From Intestinirhabdus alba (lineage in GTDB: Bacteria > Pseudomonadota > Gammaproteobacteria > Enterobacterales > Enterobacteriaceae): a stretch of DNA of 64,000 nt. A program made the position numbers and the translations under genes. The stretch covers positions 275,870 to 339,869 of the forward strand of contig NZ_WMJZ01000001.1 of the NCBI RefSeq assembly GCF_009711095.1, given 5' to 3'. This document shows, one piece after another, positions 17,722 to 27,628 of the stretch; within the stretch, counting starts at the first letter, position 1; each line of letters opens with the position of its first letter. Below the pieces are notes generated by a model. That model had not been told where the DNA came from. It saw only the letters and a list, made by a program, of their open reading frames with translations, and made no database searches.

Positions 17722-18378
17722 GTGCAGCGAGCGCGTTGTTATCTGTTAGGTGAAACGGCGGTGGTACTGGAGCTGGAGCCGCCCGTCACGCTGGCGAGCC
17801 AGAAACGTATCTGGGGGCTGGCCCGGCGTCTGGTCGATATGCCGGATGTGGTTGAGGCCATTCCAGGGATGAACAATATTACGGTGATTCTGCGCGAGCC
17901 GCAGACCCTGGCGCTGGATGCGCTTGAGCGCCTGCAGCGCTGGTGGGAGGAGAGCGAGGCGCTGGAGCCGGACTCCCGGTCGATCGACATTCCGGTTATT
18001 TATGGCAACGAGGCGGGGCCGGATCTGGCGGAAGTGGCCCGGCACAGCGGCCTGAGCGAAAGACAGGCGGTGGAGCTGCATTCGTCGGTGGATTACGTGG
18101 TCTGGTTTTTAGGCTTTCAGCCCGGCTTTCCCTATCTCGGCAGCCTGCCGGAGCGGCTGCACACCCCAAGACGCGCGGAGCCGCGGCTGCAGGTCCCCGC
18201 CGGCTCCGTTGGCATCGGCGGATCGCAAACCGGCGTCTATCCGCTGGCAACGCCGGGAGGCTGGCAGCTGATCGGCCGTACGACGCTCCGGCTGTTCGAT
18301 CCCCGGCGGGACGAGCCGGTTCTGCTGCGCCCGGGAGACAGCGTGCGCTTTGTGCCGCAGAAGGAGGGGGTATGCTGA
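17722..18378 (+). CDS. pxpB: 5-oxoprolinase subunit PxpB (allophanate hydrolase subunit 1-like)
   Basis: PxpB, PxpC and PxpA together hydrolyse 5-oxoproline (pyroglutamate) to glutamate using ATP, clearing a spontaneous damage product of glutamine. The protein is 218 residues. It starts with GTG at 17722 (preceded by GGGGGAG), because no in-frame ATG fits the family N-terminus [19 protein letters not shown]. The family motifs [36 protein letters not shown] and [11 protein letters not shown] are visible. Its stop overlaps the pxpC start by 7 bases, which implies translational coupling. Confidence 0.95.
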   Translation: MQRARCYLLGETAVVLELEPPVTLASQKRIWGLARRLVDMPDVVEAIPGMNNITVILREPQTLALDALERLQRWWEESEALEPDSRSIDIPVIYGNEAGPDLAEVARHSGLSERQAVELHSSVDYVVWFLGFQPGFPYLGSLPERLHTPRRAEPRLQVPAGSVGIGGSQTGVYPLATPGGWQLIGRTTLRLFDPRRDEPVLLRPGDSVRFVPQKEGVC

Positions 18379-19304
18379 CGATTTTACGTGCGGGGATCTG
18401 CACCACCGTCCAGGACGGCGGCCGCCACGGCCTGCGCCAGTCGGGGATCGGCCGCTGCGGCGCGCTGGACCAACCGGCGCTGAATATCGCTAACCTGCTG
18501 GTGGGTAATGACGCCAACGCTCCGGCGCTGGAGATCACCCTCGGACAGCTGAGCGTGGAGTTCGCGGCCGACGGCTGGTTTGCCCTGACCGGCGCAGACT
18601 GCGAAGCGCAGCTCGACGACCGCGCGGTGTGGACCGGCTGGCGGCTGCCGGTGCGGGCAGGCCAGCGGCTGACCCTGCAGCGGCCGCTGCGCGGTATGCG
18701 CAGCTATCTGGCGGTGGCGGGCGGCATTGAGGTGCCGTCGATACTGGGGTCGTACAGCACCGATCTGAAGGTTGGCATCGGCGGGCTGGACGGGCGGCCG
18801 CTGAAGGAGGGCGACCGGCTGACTACGGGCCGGCCTGCCCGGCAGTTTACCGGCGCGCAGGGGGTCAGGCAGCTGCTGTGGGGTAACCATATTCGCGCTC
18901 TGCCGGGGCCGGAGTACCACGAGTTCGACCCGGTTTCGCAGGAGGCGTTCTGGCGTTCGCCCTGGCATCTCAGCCCCCAGAGCAACCGGATGGGCTACCG
19001 CCTGCAGGGACAGCCGCTGGTTCGGGTTACCGGACGCGAGATGCTGTCGCACGGGCTGCTTCCCGGCGTGGTGCAGGTGCCGCATAACGGCCAGCCCATC
19101 GTGCTGATGAACGACGCCCAGACCACCGGCGGCTATCCGCGCATCGCCTGCATCATCGAGGCGGATATGTACCACCTGGCGCAGATCCCCCTCGGACAGC
19201 CGATTCACTTTGTGCTGTGCTCGCTGGACGAGGCGCTTCAGGCGCGTCGCGAGCGGCAGCGCTATCTGGAACAGCTCATATGGCGACTCAACAATGAACA
19301 TTGA
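18372..19304 (+). CDS. pxpC: 5-oxoprolinase subunit PxpC (allophanate hydrolase subunit 2-like)
   Basis: This 310-residue protein is the partner of PxpB in the ATP-dependent 5-oxoprolinase. The ATG at 18372 overlaps the end of pxpB; the same frame is open upstream, but homology begins at [20 protein letters not shown]. The family pattern includes [47 protein letters not shown] sequence and [18 protein letters not shown]. The 3' end overlaps the start of pxpA by 11 bases, so the three subunits are translated as a coupled set. Confidence 0.95.
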   Translation: MLTILRAGICTTVQDGGRHGLRQSGIGRCGALDQPALNIANLLVGNDANAPALEITLGQLSVEFAADGWFALTGADCEAQLDDRAVWTGWRLPVRAGQRLTLQRPLRGMRSYLAVAGGIEVPSILGSYSTDLKVGIGGLDGRPLKEGDRLTTGRPARQFTGAQGVRQLLWGNHIRALPGPEYHEFDPVSQEAFWRSPWHLSPQSNRMGYRLQGQPLVRVTGREMLSHGLLPGVVQVPHNGQPIVLMNDAQTTGGYPRIACIIEADMYHLAQIPLGQPIHFVLCSLDEALQARRERQRYLEQLIWRLNNEH

Positions 19305-20028
19305 CCTTAATGCCGACCTGGGAGAGGGCTGCGCCAGCGATAGCGAACTGCTGCGGCTGGTCTCCTCTGCCAATATCGCCTGCGGATTTCACGCGGGGGA
19401 TGCGCAAACCATGCGGGCCTGCGTGCGCGAGGCGCTGAAAAACGGGGTGGCGATTGGCGCACATCCCGGCTTTGCGGACCGGGAAAATTTTGGCCGCGTC
19501 GCCATGACGCTGCCTCCGGCGACCATCTACGCCCAGACCCTGTATCAGCTGGGCGCGCTGGCGGCTATCGCCGGCGCGGAGGGGGGCAGAATGCGGCACG
19601 TTAAGCCTCATGGGATGCTTTATAACCAGGCGGCGCGGGAGCCGGAGCTTGCCGACGCCATCGCGCAGGCGGTGCGCGCCTGCGATCCGGCGCTGGTGCT
19701 GGTGGGGCTGGCGGGCAGCGAGCTGATTCGGGCGGGCGAACGCCACGGCCTGGCGACCCGCCAGGAGGTCTTTGCCGATCGCGGCTACCGGGCCGACGGC
19801 AGCCTGGTGCCGCGCACCCAGCCGGGGGCGCTGATCGCCGAAGAGGAGCGGGCGCTGGCCCAGACCCTGGAGATGGTGCAGACGGGAAAAGTAAAAAGCA
19901 TCACCGGCGAATGGGCACCGGTGGTGGCGCAGACGGTCTGCATTCACGGCGACGGCGAGCACGCACTCGCTTTCGCCCGCCGCCTGCGCGCCGCCTTTAA
20001 CGCGCACGGCATTACCGTTACGGCATAA
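19294..20028 (+). CDS. pxpA: 5-oxoprolinase subunit PxpA (LamB/YcsF family)
   Basis: This 244-residue protein is the LamB/YcsF-family subunit of 5-oxoprolinase. The start at 19294 gives [20 protein letters not shown], the universal N-terminus of the family. The motifs [34 protein letters not shown] and [13 protein letters not shown] contain the conserved His, Asp and Lys residues of the metal/active site. The length matches E. coli YbgL. It ends the pxpBCA set; a repeat-rich 540-base gap follows before the DUF969 gene. Confidence 0.96.
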   Translation: MNIDLNADLGEGCASDSELLRLVSSANIACGFHAGDAQTMRACVREALKNGVAIGAHPGFADRENFGRVAMTLPPATIYAQTLYQLGALAAIAGAEGGRMRHVKPHGMLYNQAAREPELADAIAQAVRACDPALVLVGLAGSELIRAGERHGLATRQEVFADRGYRADGSLVPRTQPGALIAEEERALAQTLEMVQTGKVKSITGEWAPVVAQTVCIHGDGEHALAFARRLRAAFNAHGITVTA

Positions 20029-20566
20029 TTCCGCACTCAGCCTCCGCAGAGAGGCCGCGGTGACACTCCCCCCAAACGGCCCGACAGCCTTCGCGAAGGA
20101 GCGGCCACGTTCCTCACGGCTCTTCGGCCGCCTGCCTCACTAAGCGGCCGGGAGCGAAAAAGGCCAGCGCGCGGTATGACGGGGATATACCCTAAATAAT
20201 TCGAGTTGCATGACAAAACGCAGCGCGTTTTGAACAGCCCCCGGGCTGGCCCCGAAGGGGTGAGGCCCTCAGGCCGAATCACGCGGCAAGCGAGCAACAA
20301 ATTCGTCAGGAACGAATTTGCCCGACCGCAGGTCGCCTGCGGTGAGGGACAGGGATGTCCCTCATTCATCCTCGGGAGTATAGCGAACTATGTGACCGGG
20401 GTGAGCGACAAATCTGCCTGGAGCAGATTTGAACGCTGCGCAGCGGCGGCCCGTCAGGGCGAGTCTCATGGATGAGACGAGTAACCAGAAGCCAACGCAC
20501 ATGCAGCTTGAAGTATGACGGGGATAAACAACACAACGGAACACAACAACGAACAGGAGTGAACTT
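20029..20566. other. Repeat-rich intergenic region between pxpA and the DUF969 gene
   Basis: No gene is supported here. The region is mostly composed of the mosaic palindromic repeat at 20186-20526, preceded by inverted GC-rich segments around 20040-20150 (for example GGCCGC and GCGGCC arms). A ribosome-binding site (AACAGGAGTG) for the next gene lies at the end. Confidence 0.7.
20186..20526 (+). repeat. Mosaic intergenic repeat, copy A
   Basis: The element opens with TATACCCTAAATAATTCGAG and closes with CTTGAAGTATGACGGGGATA, whose complement partly matches the opening. Between them are several modules ending in CAGGGCGAGTCTCATGGATG. Copies lie at 36688-36819, 46058-46192 (inverted) and 62097-62328. 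It resembles palindromic repeats common between genes in Enterobacterales. Confidence 0.85.
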
Positions 20567-21292
20567 ATGGGAGAGGTCGTATCTCTCTGGCCGCTGACGG
20601 GTATCGCCGTCATCGTGGTCGGATTTCTATTACGCTTTAATCCGGTGCTGGTGGTGATTGTCGCCGGGATCGTCACGGGGCTGGCGGCGCAGATGCCCAT
20701 CGCCACGATCCTCGAAAAGCTGGGCGAAGGATTTCTTAATACCCGCAATCTGCCGTTTATTCTGCTGATCCCGCTGGCGGTGATTGGCCTGCTGGAACGT
20801 CACGGCCTGAAGGAGCGCGCCCAGGCGTGGATAGCGAAAATTCACAGCGCCACCGCCGGCCGCCTGCTGGTGGTCTATCTTTTTGCGCGCGAGATGACGG
20901 CGGCGCTGGGGCTGACCAGCCTCGGCGGCCACCCGCAGATGGTGCGTCCGCTGCTGGCACCGATGGCGGAAGGCGCGGCGGAAAAACATCATGGCCCGCT
21001 GCCCGGCGCGGTGCGCTACCGGCTGCGGGCTATGTCGGCCGCCACCGACAACGTGGGGCTGTTTTTTGGCGAGGATATCTTTGTCGCCTTCGGCGCGATC
21101 ATTTTTATGCATAACTTTATGCTGGAGTCGGGGGGTATTCAGACCGAGCCGCTGCATATCGCCCTGTGGGGGATCCCGACGGCCGCCTGCGCCTTTTTGA
21201 TCCACGGCGCGCGGCTGTGGCGGCTGGATCGCTATCTGCAGCGCGAGCTGGCGAAAACGCCCGCCGCCGCGGTGAAAGGAGAGACGCTATGA
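20567..21292 (+). CDS. DUF969 family membrane protein
   Basis: This 241-residue hydrophobic protein has about six membrane segments and starts MGEVVSLWPLTGIAVIVVGF. The conserved part includes EMTAALGLTSLGGHPQMVRP and SAATDNVGLFFGEDIFVAFG, with buried acidic residues and a His as in substrate-binding regions of ion-coupled carriers. DUF969 and DUF979 proteins occur as pairs. By family knowledge they often lie beside 5-oxoprolinase or pyroglutamyl-peptidase genes and are proposed to import 5-oxoproline. Its stop overlaps the next start by 4 bases (ATGA). Confidence 0.9.
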   Translation: MGEVVSLWPLTGIAVIVVGFLLRFNPVLVVIVAGIVTGLAAQMPIATILEKLGEGFLNTRNLPFILLIPLAVIGLLERHGLKERAQAWIAKIHSATAGRLLVVYLFAREMTAALGLTSLGGHPQMVRPLLAPMAEGAAEKHHGPLPGAVRYRLRAMSAATDNVGLFFGEDIFVAFGAIIFMHNFMLESGGIQTEPLHIALWGIPTAACAFLIHGARLWRLDRYLQRELAKTPAAAVKGETL

Positions 21293-22284
21293 ATTTTCAG
21301 CAAAGCTATCTCTACTGGCTGGCGGGCGTCATATTACTGATTGTGGCGGTAATGTCCTGGCGGGATAGGGCCAACCCGCGACGCCTGACCACCGGCCTGT
21401 TCTGGGGCATCTATGGCCTGTTGTTTCTGCTCGGCGACTGGGCCTGTTCGCTTGTGGGCGACAGGCGGACGATGAATATCGCCGTCGGCGCGGCGGTGGT
21501 CCTGTTGGCGCTGATCGCCGGTTTCGGCGGCGTGAGGCTGGGCAGCTACCATCAGCGCACTCGCGAGCAGCGGGAGGAGAGCGCCCTTCGGCTGGGCAAC
21601 CGGCTGTTTTATCCGGCGCTGGCGATCCCGGTGGTTACCGTGATCGGCGTGCTGCTGTTTAACCATCTTCCGGGCCTGCAGAGCGCGCTGTTCGGACCGG
21701 GCAATCACGCCACCCTGGTCACCCTGTTTTCGATGACCGCCGGGACGCTGATTGGCCTTGGGATGGCGGTTAACATCACCCGTGAGCGGGTGCATCAGCC
21801 CATTCAGGAGGCGCGCCGGCTGCTGGACGCCATCGGCTGGGCCTTTATTCTGCCGCAGATCCTCGCCACCCTCGGGCTGCTGTTTACCGCGGCGGGCGTC
21901 GGCAGCGGCATCGCCTGGCTTACCCAGACGTACCTCGCCGTCGACAGCCGCTTTATCGCGGTGGTGGTGTACGTGGTCGGCATGGCGCTGTTGACGATGG
22001 TGATGGGCAACGCTTTTGCCGCCTTCCCGATCGTGACGGCGGGCATCGGTATACCGATTCTGGTGCTGCAGCACGGCGGCAACCCGGCGGTGATGGCGGC
22101 GGTCGGCATGTTTTCCGGCTACTGCGGTACGCTGATGACGCCGATGGCGGCGAACTACAACATTGTTCCCGCCGCGCTGCTGGAGCTGCCGGATAAAAAT
22201 GCGGTTATCAAAGCGCAGGCTCCCACCGGCGCGCTGCTGCTGCTGGTTAATATCTTCCTGATGTACTTCCTGATGTTCGCGTAG
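21289..22284 (+). CDS. DUF979 family membrane protein
   Basis: This 331-residue protein has about nine membrane segments and starts MNFQQSYLYWLAGVILLIVA. I placed the start at the ATGA overlap with the DUF969 gene, 41 codons inside a longer open frame. Conserved-looking parts are GNHATLVTLFSMTAGTLIGL, GNAFAAFPIVTAGIGIPILV and GYCGTLMTPMAANYNIVPAA. Together with the DUF969 protein it probably forms one two-component carrier. Its position after pxpBCA suggests 5-oxoproline or a related amino acid derivative as substrate. No pcp (pyrrolidone-carboxylate peptidase) gene follows. Confidence 0.9.
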   Translation: MNFQQSYLYWLAGVILLIVAVMSWRDRANPRRLTTGLFWGIYGLLFLLGDWACSLVGDRRTMNIAVGAAVVLLALIAGFGGVRLGSYHQRTREQREESALRLGNRLFYPALAIPVVTVIGVLLFNHLPGLQSALFGPGNHATLVTLFSMTAGTLIGLGMAVNITRERVHQPIQEARRLLDAIGWAFILPQILATLGLLFTAAGVGSGIAWLTQTYLAVDSRFIAVVVYVVGMALLTMVMGNAFAAFPIVTAGIGIPILVLQHGGNPAVMAAVGMFSGYCGTLMTPMAANYNIVPAALLELPDKNAVIKAQAPTGALLLLVNIFLMYFLMFA

Positions 22285-22465
22285 CCCCGGGGTTTTACGG
22301 GCGGTTAACCCCTCGTGGGAAGTGGTCTGCCGTGCCGGGAGAGGCTATTATTGGCTCTCTCCGGCGGTGATACGCGCGGGGTGATTCTCTTGGGCCATTG
22401 ACGCCTGTCGCCGACCAACCTCAGCGTACCGCTGTCGGCGCAGTTTATGAATGAAGGATACAAAG

Positions 22466-23257
22466 ATGCCTGAAGGTCCTGAAATCCGCCGCGCGGCGGA
22501 TAACCTGGAGGCGGCGATCGTAGGTAAACCGTTGACCGACGTCTGGTTTGCCTTTGCGCAGTTAAAGGTCTACGAATCTCAGCTGACTGGCCAGAGCGTC
22601 AGCCGCATAGAGACCAGGGGGAAAGCGTTGCTGACCCACTTCTCCGGCGGGCTGACCCTCTACAGCCACAATCAGCTCTACGGCGTATGGCGGGTCATTG
22701 ACACCGGCGAACCCCCGCAGACCACGCGGGTGCTGCGCGTCAGGCTGCAGGCCGCCGATAAAACCATCCTGCTGTACAGCGCCTCCGATATTGAAATATT
22801 GACCCCTGAGCAGCTGGCCGTCCATCCGTTTCTGCTGCGGGTGGGGCCGGACGTGCTCGATCCGCAGCTGACGGCGGAGGCGGTGAAAGCGCGGCTACTG
22901 TCACCGCGCTTTCGCAACCGGCAGTTTTCCGGGCTGCTGCTCGATCAGGCGTTTCTCGCCGGGCTGGGCAACTATCTGCGGGTGGAGATCCTCTGGCAGG
23001 TGGGGCTGAACGGGGCGCACAAGGCGAAGGATCTCAGCGCGCCGCAGCTGGAGGCGCTCTCCCACGCGCTGCTGGATCTGCCGCGCCTCTCTTATAGTAC
23101 CCGTGGTCAGGTGGATGAAAACAAGCACCACGGGGCGCTGTTTCGCTTCAGGGTATTTCATCGCGACGGCGAAGCCTGCGAGCGCTGCGGCGGGGTCATT
23201 GAGAAGACCACGCTCTCCTCGCGGCCCTTTTACTGGTGTCCGGGCTGTCAGGGCTGA
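22466..23257 (+). CDS. nei: Endonuclease VIII (Nei), DNA glycosylase/AP lyase
   Basis: This enzyme excises oxidised pyrimidines and cleaves the abasic strand. The start at 22466 gives [20 protein letters not shown]; after Met removal the N-terminal Pro is the catalytic nucleophile and Glu3 assists, so this start is required although the frame is open 5 codons upstream. The protein is 263 residues, as in E. coli. The C-terminal zinc finger is present ([10 protein letters not shown], then WCPGCQ), preceded by the H2TH region [20 protein letters not shown]. The 180 bases before it hold a GGGAGAG/CTCTCCC hairpin near 22338-22363, probably a terminator for the DUF979 gene. Confidence 0.98.
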   Translation: MPEGPEIRRAADNLEAAIVGKPLTDVWFAFAQLKVYESQLTGQSVSRIETRGKALLTHFSGGLTLYSHNQLYGVWRVIDTGEPPQTTRVLRVRLQAADKTILLYSASDIEILTPEQLAVHPFLLRVGPDVLDPQLTAEAVKARLLSPRFRNRQFSGLLLDQAFLAGLGNYLRVEILWQVGLNGAHKAKDLSAPQLEALSHALLDLPRLSYSTRGQVDENKHHGALFRFRVFHRDGEACERCGGVIEKTTLSSRPFYWCPGCQG

Positions 23258-23273
23258 TTTGGCCCGCTGGCGC

Positions 23274-24329
23274 TCAGCCGACCGCCCGGGGTTTACTTTT
23301 CGCCGCGCGGGTGGAAAGAAAGCGGGCGATCGCCGGGCCGGTCAGCAGAATGCTGAACAGGCGCAGGGTCTGCATTGCCATAATCAGCGCCATATCGCCC
23401 CTGCTGTCGGCGGCGATCGCCGCCACGGTGTCCAGCCCGCCGGGGCTGGTGGCGAGCCAGGCGCTCATAAAATCGATCTGCATATAGCGGGCGAGGCCCC
23501 AGGCCATCGCCGCACAGACGGCCATCAGGAAGAGAATCGACAGCAGGATCTGCGGTAGCGGGCGGAGCGCCACAAAAAGAACCTGTCGATCGAATCCCAG
23601 CCCGATACGCCAGCCGATGGCAATATAAGCTATCGCCAGCAGCCACTCCGGTATCTCAATCACCATAATGCCGCCCGCGTGCAGCAGCGCGCCCGCCAGC
23701 ATGGGGGCCAGCATCGCACCGGAGGGAATGCGCAGCAGGCGTCCGGCGATACCGGCGACCGCGGCCAGCAGCAGGGTGTCGAGCAGGTTAAGGCTGAGCG
23801 GTGGAAACCAGACGATTGGCTGGCTGACCGCTTCGCCGCCGCCGGGGAGCAGCCGGGCCACCAGCGCCGCCGCCGCCGCGACGCACAGCACCCGCAGATA
23901 CTGCATAAAGGCCACCAGGCGAATGTCGGCACCGTAATCCTGCGCCATGGCCACCATCGCCGCCGCGCCGCCGGGCGAGGAGCCCCACGCGCCGGTGCTG
24001 CCGGGCAGCGCGCTGTAGCGCACCAGCAGCCAGCCGGCCGCCGCGCCGGAGAGCAGCGTTACCAGCAGAACGGCGAGTACCACCGGCCAGTTGACCGCCA
24101 GGGTGGTGACTATCGAACCGGTCAGGTGTTGGGCTATCATGCAGCCGAGTATGGCCTGGGCGGCGAGGAACGCCTGGCGGGGAAGGACGAGCTTTATCCC
24201 CTTCAGGCTGAACAGGATCCCGGCGAGCATCGGGCCGAGCAGCAGCGCCGCCGGGAGATGAAGCTGGAGAAAGAGCAGGGAAAGCAGAACGGATGCCAGA
24301 AACAGTAGCCCCCACCGTAAAACGACCAT
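23274..24329 (-). CDS. abrB: AbrB family membrane protein (putative regulator/transporter)
   Basis: This 351-residue inner-membrane protein belongs to the family of E. coli AbrB (YbgN), a polytopic protein with two repeated halves; the E. coli protein has been described as a regulator of aidB expression, but the mechanism is unclear. The start at 24329 (MVVLRWGLLFLASVLLSLLF) matches the family better than the open frame 25 codons upstream. The duplicated motifs GSSPGGAAAMVAMAQDYGAD and ATSPGGLDTVAAIAADSRGD are clearly visible in the two halves. It converges on nei with 16 bases between stops and is co-directional with gltA. Confidence 0.93.
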   Translation of the reverse strand: MVVLRWGLLFLASVLLSLLFLQLHLPAALLLGPMLAGILFSLKGIKLVLPRQAFLAAQAILGCMIAQHLTGSIVTTLAVNWPVVLAVLLVTLLSGAAAGWLLVRYSALPGSTGAWGSSPGGAAAMVAMAQDYGADIRLVAFMQYLRVLCVAAAAALVARLLPGGGEAVSQPIVWFPPLSLNLLDTLLLAAVAGIAGRLLRIPSGAMLAPMLAGALLHAGGIMVIEIPEWLLAIAYIAIGWRIGLGFDRQVLFVALRPLPQILLSILFLMAVCAAMAWGLARYMQIDFMSAWLATSPGGLDTVAAIAADSRGDMALIMAMQTLRLFSILLTGPAIARFLSTRAAKSKPRAVG

Positions 24330-24400
24330 CCTTAGCTCCCTGCGTAATCGTGACGAAAACGCAGTAAAACACAGAGAAAGGCGGAGGATGTTAACGAAGG

Positions 24401-24449
24401 TCAAAAAAAGCGCAGGGTAAGCTGCCGGAGGGACGCGCCATCCGGCAGC
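24401..24449 (-). terminator. Terminator of gltA
   Basis: On the minus strand a perfect 9-bp stem (GCTGCCGGA with TCCGGCAGC) lies 6 bases after the gltA stop. A T7 run follows about 12 bases beyond the stem, so the hairpin-to-T spacing is not ideal. Confidence 0.6.
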
Positions 24450-24454
24450 AGAGA

Positions 24455-25738
24455 TTACCGCTTGATATTTGATGTAAAGTCGCGCTGCGCGTAGCCGGTA
24501 TACAGCTGGCGCGGACGGGCGATCTTCATCCCTTCGCTGTGCATTTCGTTCCAGTGGGCGATCCAGCCTACGGTGCGCGCCATAGCAAAGATCACCGTGA
24601 ACATGGAGGAGGGAATGCCCATCGCTTTCAGAATGATGCCGGAGTAGAAGTCGACGTTCGGATAGAGTTTCTTCTCGATAAAGTAGGGGTCGTTCAGGGC
24701 GATATGCTCCAGCTCCAGGGCCACTTCCAGCAGATCGTCTTTGCTGCCCAGCTCCTTCAGCACCTCATGGCAGGTTTCGCGCATGACGGTGGCGCGCGGA
24801 TCATAGTTTTTGTACACGCGGTGGCCAAAGCCCATCAGGCGGAAAGAGTCATTTTTGTCCTTCGCGCGGCGGACAAATTCCGGGATGTGCTTAACGGAGC
24901 TGATCTCCACCAGCATCTTGAGGGCCGCCTCGTTAGCACCGCCGTGCGCCGGTCCCCACAGGGAGGCGATCCCCGCCGCGATACAGGCGAACGGGTTCGC
25001 CCCGGAGGAGCCGGCGGTACGCACGGTGGAGGTCGAGGCGTTCTGCTCGTGGTCTGCGTGCAGGATCAGAATGCGATCCATCGCCCGCTCCAGCACAGGG
25101 TTCACCTCATACTCTTCGCACGGGGTGGAGAACATCATATTGAGGAAGTTACCGGCATAGGAGAGATCGTTGCGCGGGTAGACGAACGGCTGGCCGATGG
25201 AGTATTTGTAGCACATCGCCGCCATGGTTGGCATTTTGGAGAGCAGGCGGAAGGCGGCGATTTCACGGTGGCGCGGGTTGTTGACGTCCAGCGAATCGTG
25301 ATAGAAGGCCGCCAGCGCGCCGGTGATCCCGCACATTACCGCCATCGGGTGCGAATCGCGGCGAAAAGCGTGGAACAGGCGGGTAATTTGCTCGTGGATC
25401 ATGGTGTGGCGGGTGACCGTGGTTCTGAACTCGTCGTACTCTTCCCTGGTCGGTTTTTCGCCGTACAGCAGGATATAGCACACTTCCAGATAGCTGGATT
25501 CGGTCGCCAGTTGGTCAATCGGAAAGCCGCGATGCAGCAAAATACCTTCGTCGCCGTCAATAAAGGTGATTTTGGATTCGCAGGATGCGGTAGAGGTAAA
25601 ACCGGGGTCAAAGGTAAACATCCCTTTTGAACCCAGACTGCGAATATCAATAACGTCCTGTCCGAGCGTGCCCTTTAGCACATCCAGTTCAATAGCCGCA
25701 TCATCATTCAGGATGAGCTTTGCTTTTGTATCAGCCAT
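24455..25738 (-). CDS. gltA: Citrate synthase (type II, NADH-regulated)
   Basis: This enzyme condenses acetyl-CoA and oxaloacetate to citrate, the entry step of the TCA cycle. The protein is 427 residues, as in E. coli, and starts [20 protein letters not shown]. Active-site regions are visible: [17 protein letters not shown] and [17 protein letters not shown] contain the two catalytic His residues. The hexameric Gram-negative type binds NADH allosterically; the N-terminal domain of that type is present. It is divergent from sdhCDAB and the 1.1-kb gap between them holds the promoters. Confidence 0.98.
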   Translation of the reverse strand: MADTKAKLILNDDAAIELDVLKGTLGQDVIDIRSLGSKGMFTFDPGFTSTASCESKITFIDGDEGILLHRGFPIDQLATESSYLEVCYILLYGEKPTREEYDEFRTTVTRHTMIHEQITRLFHAFRRDSHPMAVMCGITGALAAFYHDSLDVNNPRHREIAAFRLLSKMPTMAAMCYKYSIGQPFVYPRNDLSYAGNFLNMMFSTPCEEYEVNPVLERAMDRILILHADHEQNASTSTVRTAGSSGANPFACIAAGIASLWGPAHGGANEAALKMLVEISSVKHIPEFVRRAKDKNDSFRLMGFGHRVYKNYDPRATVMRETCHEVLKELGSKDDLLEVALELEHIALNDPYFIEKKLYPNVDFYSGIILKAMGIPSSMFTVIFAMARTVGWIAHWNEMHSEGMKIARPRQLYTGYAQRDFTSNIKR

Positions 25739-26897
25739 TTACGGTCTCCTTAGCGCCTTGTTGCCTGAGACTGCCGGAAGTTAGATTTGCTTCCTGCACG
25801 CCGACCTTCACCCCGACACCGCGTCGGTTGTGCGCTGAAAAAACCGGGCGCAGAGAACCGCCTGCGTTTCCGGAAATATCATCGCCGCCGCGTTAATGCC
25901 GCATGAATGACGTTGTGTATGCACGATCGACCGTTATCCGTCTGTGTCTGGCTCCGCTCTGCAGAAGACAAAGAAAAGCAGGGTACAGAGCAATGGGCGC
26001 TGGCAGATAACCCCTTCCTGTTTCAGGCCGCGTGGACGCTGGTGTTATTCGATCTCTCGCCTCGTCCCCGGCGGGCAGGGTAAACGCGGTGTAAAACGGC
26101 TGGCGTTATCTCCTGCCACCTGAGCTGTTCAGGGGGTAAAACGGTCAACTATGTTCATTAAGCAACAAATCAACAACTTAGCAATCAGAATTTTTTAACC
26201 TGTCTAACACTAATAACTGTCATGGAGAGATGGGTCAAGACCTCGATACTGTTTACTTACCAGGCAACGGAGTGCCTGACGTCCCGATCTTTCGCCGAAG
26301 GCGGCCCACGGGTGGTTAAGTTTACCGCTGGCGCAGGGGAGTTCACCCGGCGCGAGGTTCGGCCCGATCGCTTCCTTTTTACACGCGGTTTACAGCGCGT
26401 GACGTCCTCTCCGATCCCATGGCATCCTGCATTGCCGCTGGCGTGCAGCGTAAACTTAACGCCCCGGATGGTTAAAGAGTGACCCCATAACTTTTATGTA
26501 TTATATGCTCTGCCTGGCGTTGTTTGTAACGATTTTGTTGAATGATTGTCAAATTATATGATTAAAAATTAAGAAAATGTTCTTATCGTGATGTGGATCA
26601 CTGTTCGGGATAAAACCAGACAAACTATATGTAGGTTAATTGTAATGATTTTGTGAACGTCCTATACTGCCGCCAGGCCTCCGGAAGACCCTGCAGTCCC
26701 GAGCCACCCAGCGTTGTAACCCGTCGTTTTAACATCTGGAAGCGGTGTTTTATATGACGTGCAGTTATAGAAAAGGACGCTGTCTGACCGCATGCAGACC
26801 GGAGGAAGGCGATCCCGTCGTCTTTCAGGCACAGCTGGCATCCTCCACTGGCCGGAAGTCCAAAGGGAATAATAAGAACAGCATGTGGGCGTTATTC
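25739..26897. promoter_or_regulatory. gltA-sdhC divergent control region
   Basis: About 1.16 kb separates the divergent starts. Open frames inside it (such as 26222-26482 and 26745-26897) do not look like proteins. The part from about 26580 to 26897 closely follows the E. coli sdhC promoter and long untranslated leader as I recall it, including a TATACT -10 at 26663-26668. That leader is the target of several small RNAs (RyhB, Spot 42 and RybB in E. coli), but pairing was not tested here. Confidence 0.7.
26587..26602 (+). promoter_or_regulatory. Probable CRP site upstream of sdhC
   Basis: CGTGA-N6-TCACT matches the CRP consensus TGTGA-N6-TCACA with one mismatch in each half. It lies about 70 bases before the -10 element and is in the same place as the CRP site of E. 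coli sdhC by recall. Confidence 0.65.
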
Positions 26898-27287
26898 ATG
26901 ATAAGAAATGTGAAAAAACAAAGACCTGTCAATCTGGATCTGCAAACGATCCGGTTCCCAATCACGGCGATAGCGTCCATTCTCCATCGCGTTTCCGGCG
27001 TCATTGTCTTTGTGGCGGTCGGCATTCTGCTGTGGCTGCTGGGCATGAGCCTCTCCTCTGCGGAAGGGTTCCGCCAGGCCTCCGCCGTGATGGGGAGCTT
27101 CTTCGTCAAATTTATTATGTGGGGCATCCTGACCGCGCTGGCGTACCACGCGGTGGGCGGCATTCGCCACATGCTGATGGATGTTGGCTATCTGGAAGAG
27201 ACCTTTGACGCCGGTCGGCGCTCCGCCAGCATCGCTTTTATCATCACCGTCGTGCTTTCAATTCTCGCAGGAGTTCTCGTATGGTAA
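26898..27287 (+). CDS. sdhC: Succinate dehydrogenase cytochrome b556 subunit
   Basis: SdhC is one of two membrane anchors of complex II and helps bind heme b and ubiquinone. The protein is 129 residues starting [20 protein letters not shown], as in E. coli; longer upstream frames are rejected because they lack homology. Three membrane helices are visible. The motif SILHRVSGV contains the quinone-site Ser and Arg, and [16 protein letters not shown] contains the heme-ligand His. Its end overlaps sdhD by 7 bases. Confidence 0.97.
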   Translation: MIRNVKKQRPVNLDLQTIRFPITAIASILHRVSGVIVFVAVGILLWLLGMSLSSAEGFRQASAVMGSFFVKFIMWGILTALAYHAVGGIRHMLMDVGYLEETFDAGRRSASIAFIITVVLSILAGVLVW

Positions 27288-27628
27288 GCAACGCCTCCGC
27301 TCTGGGACGCAACGGCGTGCATGACTTTATCCTTGTTCGTGCTACCGCTATCGTTCTGACCTTATACATCCTCTACATGGTGGGCTTTTTCGCGATAAGC
27401 GGCGAGCTGACCTTCGAGGCCTGGAGCGGTTTCTTCTCCCTGGCCTTCACCAAAGTTTTCACGCTGCTGGCGCTGTTTTCCGTCCTGATCCACGCCTGGA
27501 TTGGCATGTGGCAGGTGCTGACCGACTACGTTAAGCCGCTGGCCGTGCGCCTGATTCTGCAGCTGGCAATCGTGGTGGCGCTGGCGGTGTACGTTATTTA
27601 TGGATTTGTTGTGGTGTGGGGTGCGTGA
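27281..27628 (+). CDS. sdhD: Succinate dehydrogenase membrane anchor subunit
   Basis: SdhD is the second anchor of complex II; with SdhC it forms the quinone site and holds heme b. The protein is 115 residues, as in E. coli, with three membrane helices. It starts [20 protein letters not shown] and includes [20 protein letters not shown], with the His and the quinone-contact DY. It overlaps sdhC by 7 bases and sdhA by 1 base. Confidence 0.97.
   Translation: MVSNASALGRNGVHDFILVRATAIVLTLYILYMVGFFAISGELTFEAWSGFFSLAFTKVFTLLALFSVLIHAWIGMWQVLTDYVKPLAVRLILQLAIVVALAVYVIYGFVVVWGA

Noticed and set aside
20040..20530. Possible CRISPR array, because of repeated GC-rich blocks
   Set aside because: The repeats are unequal palindromic modules without regular spacers, and no cas genes are nearby.
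26222..26482. 86-codon frame between gltA and sdhC
   Set aside because: No homology is recognised and the region is a known type of long control region in relatives.
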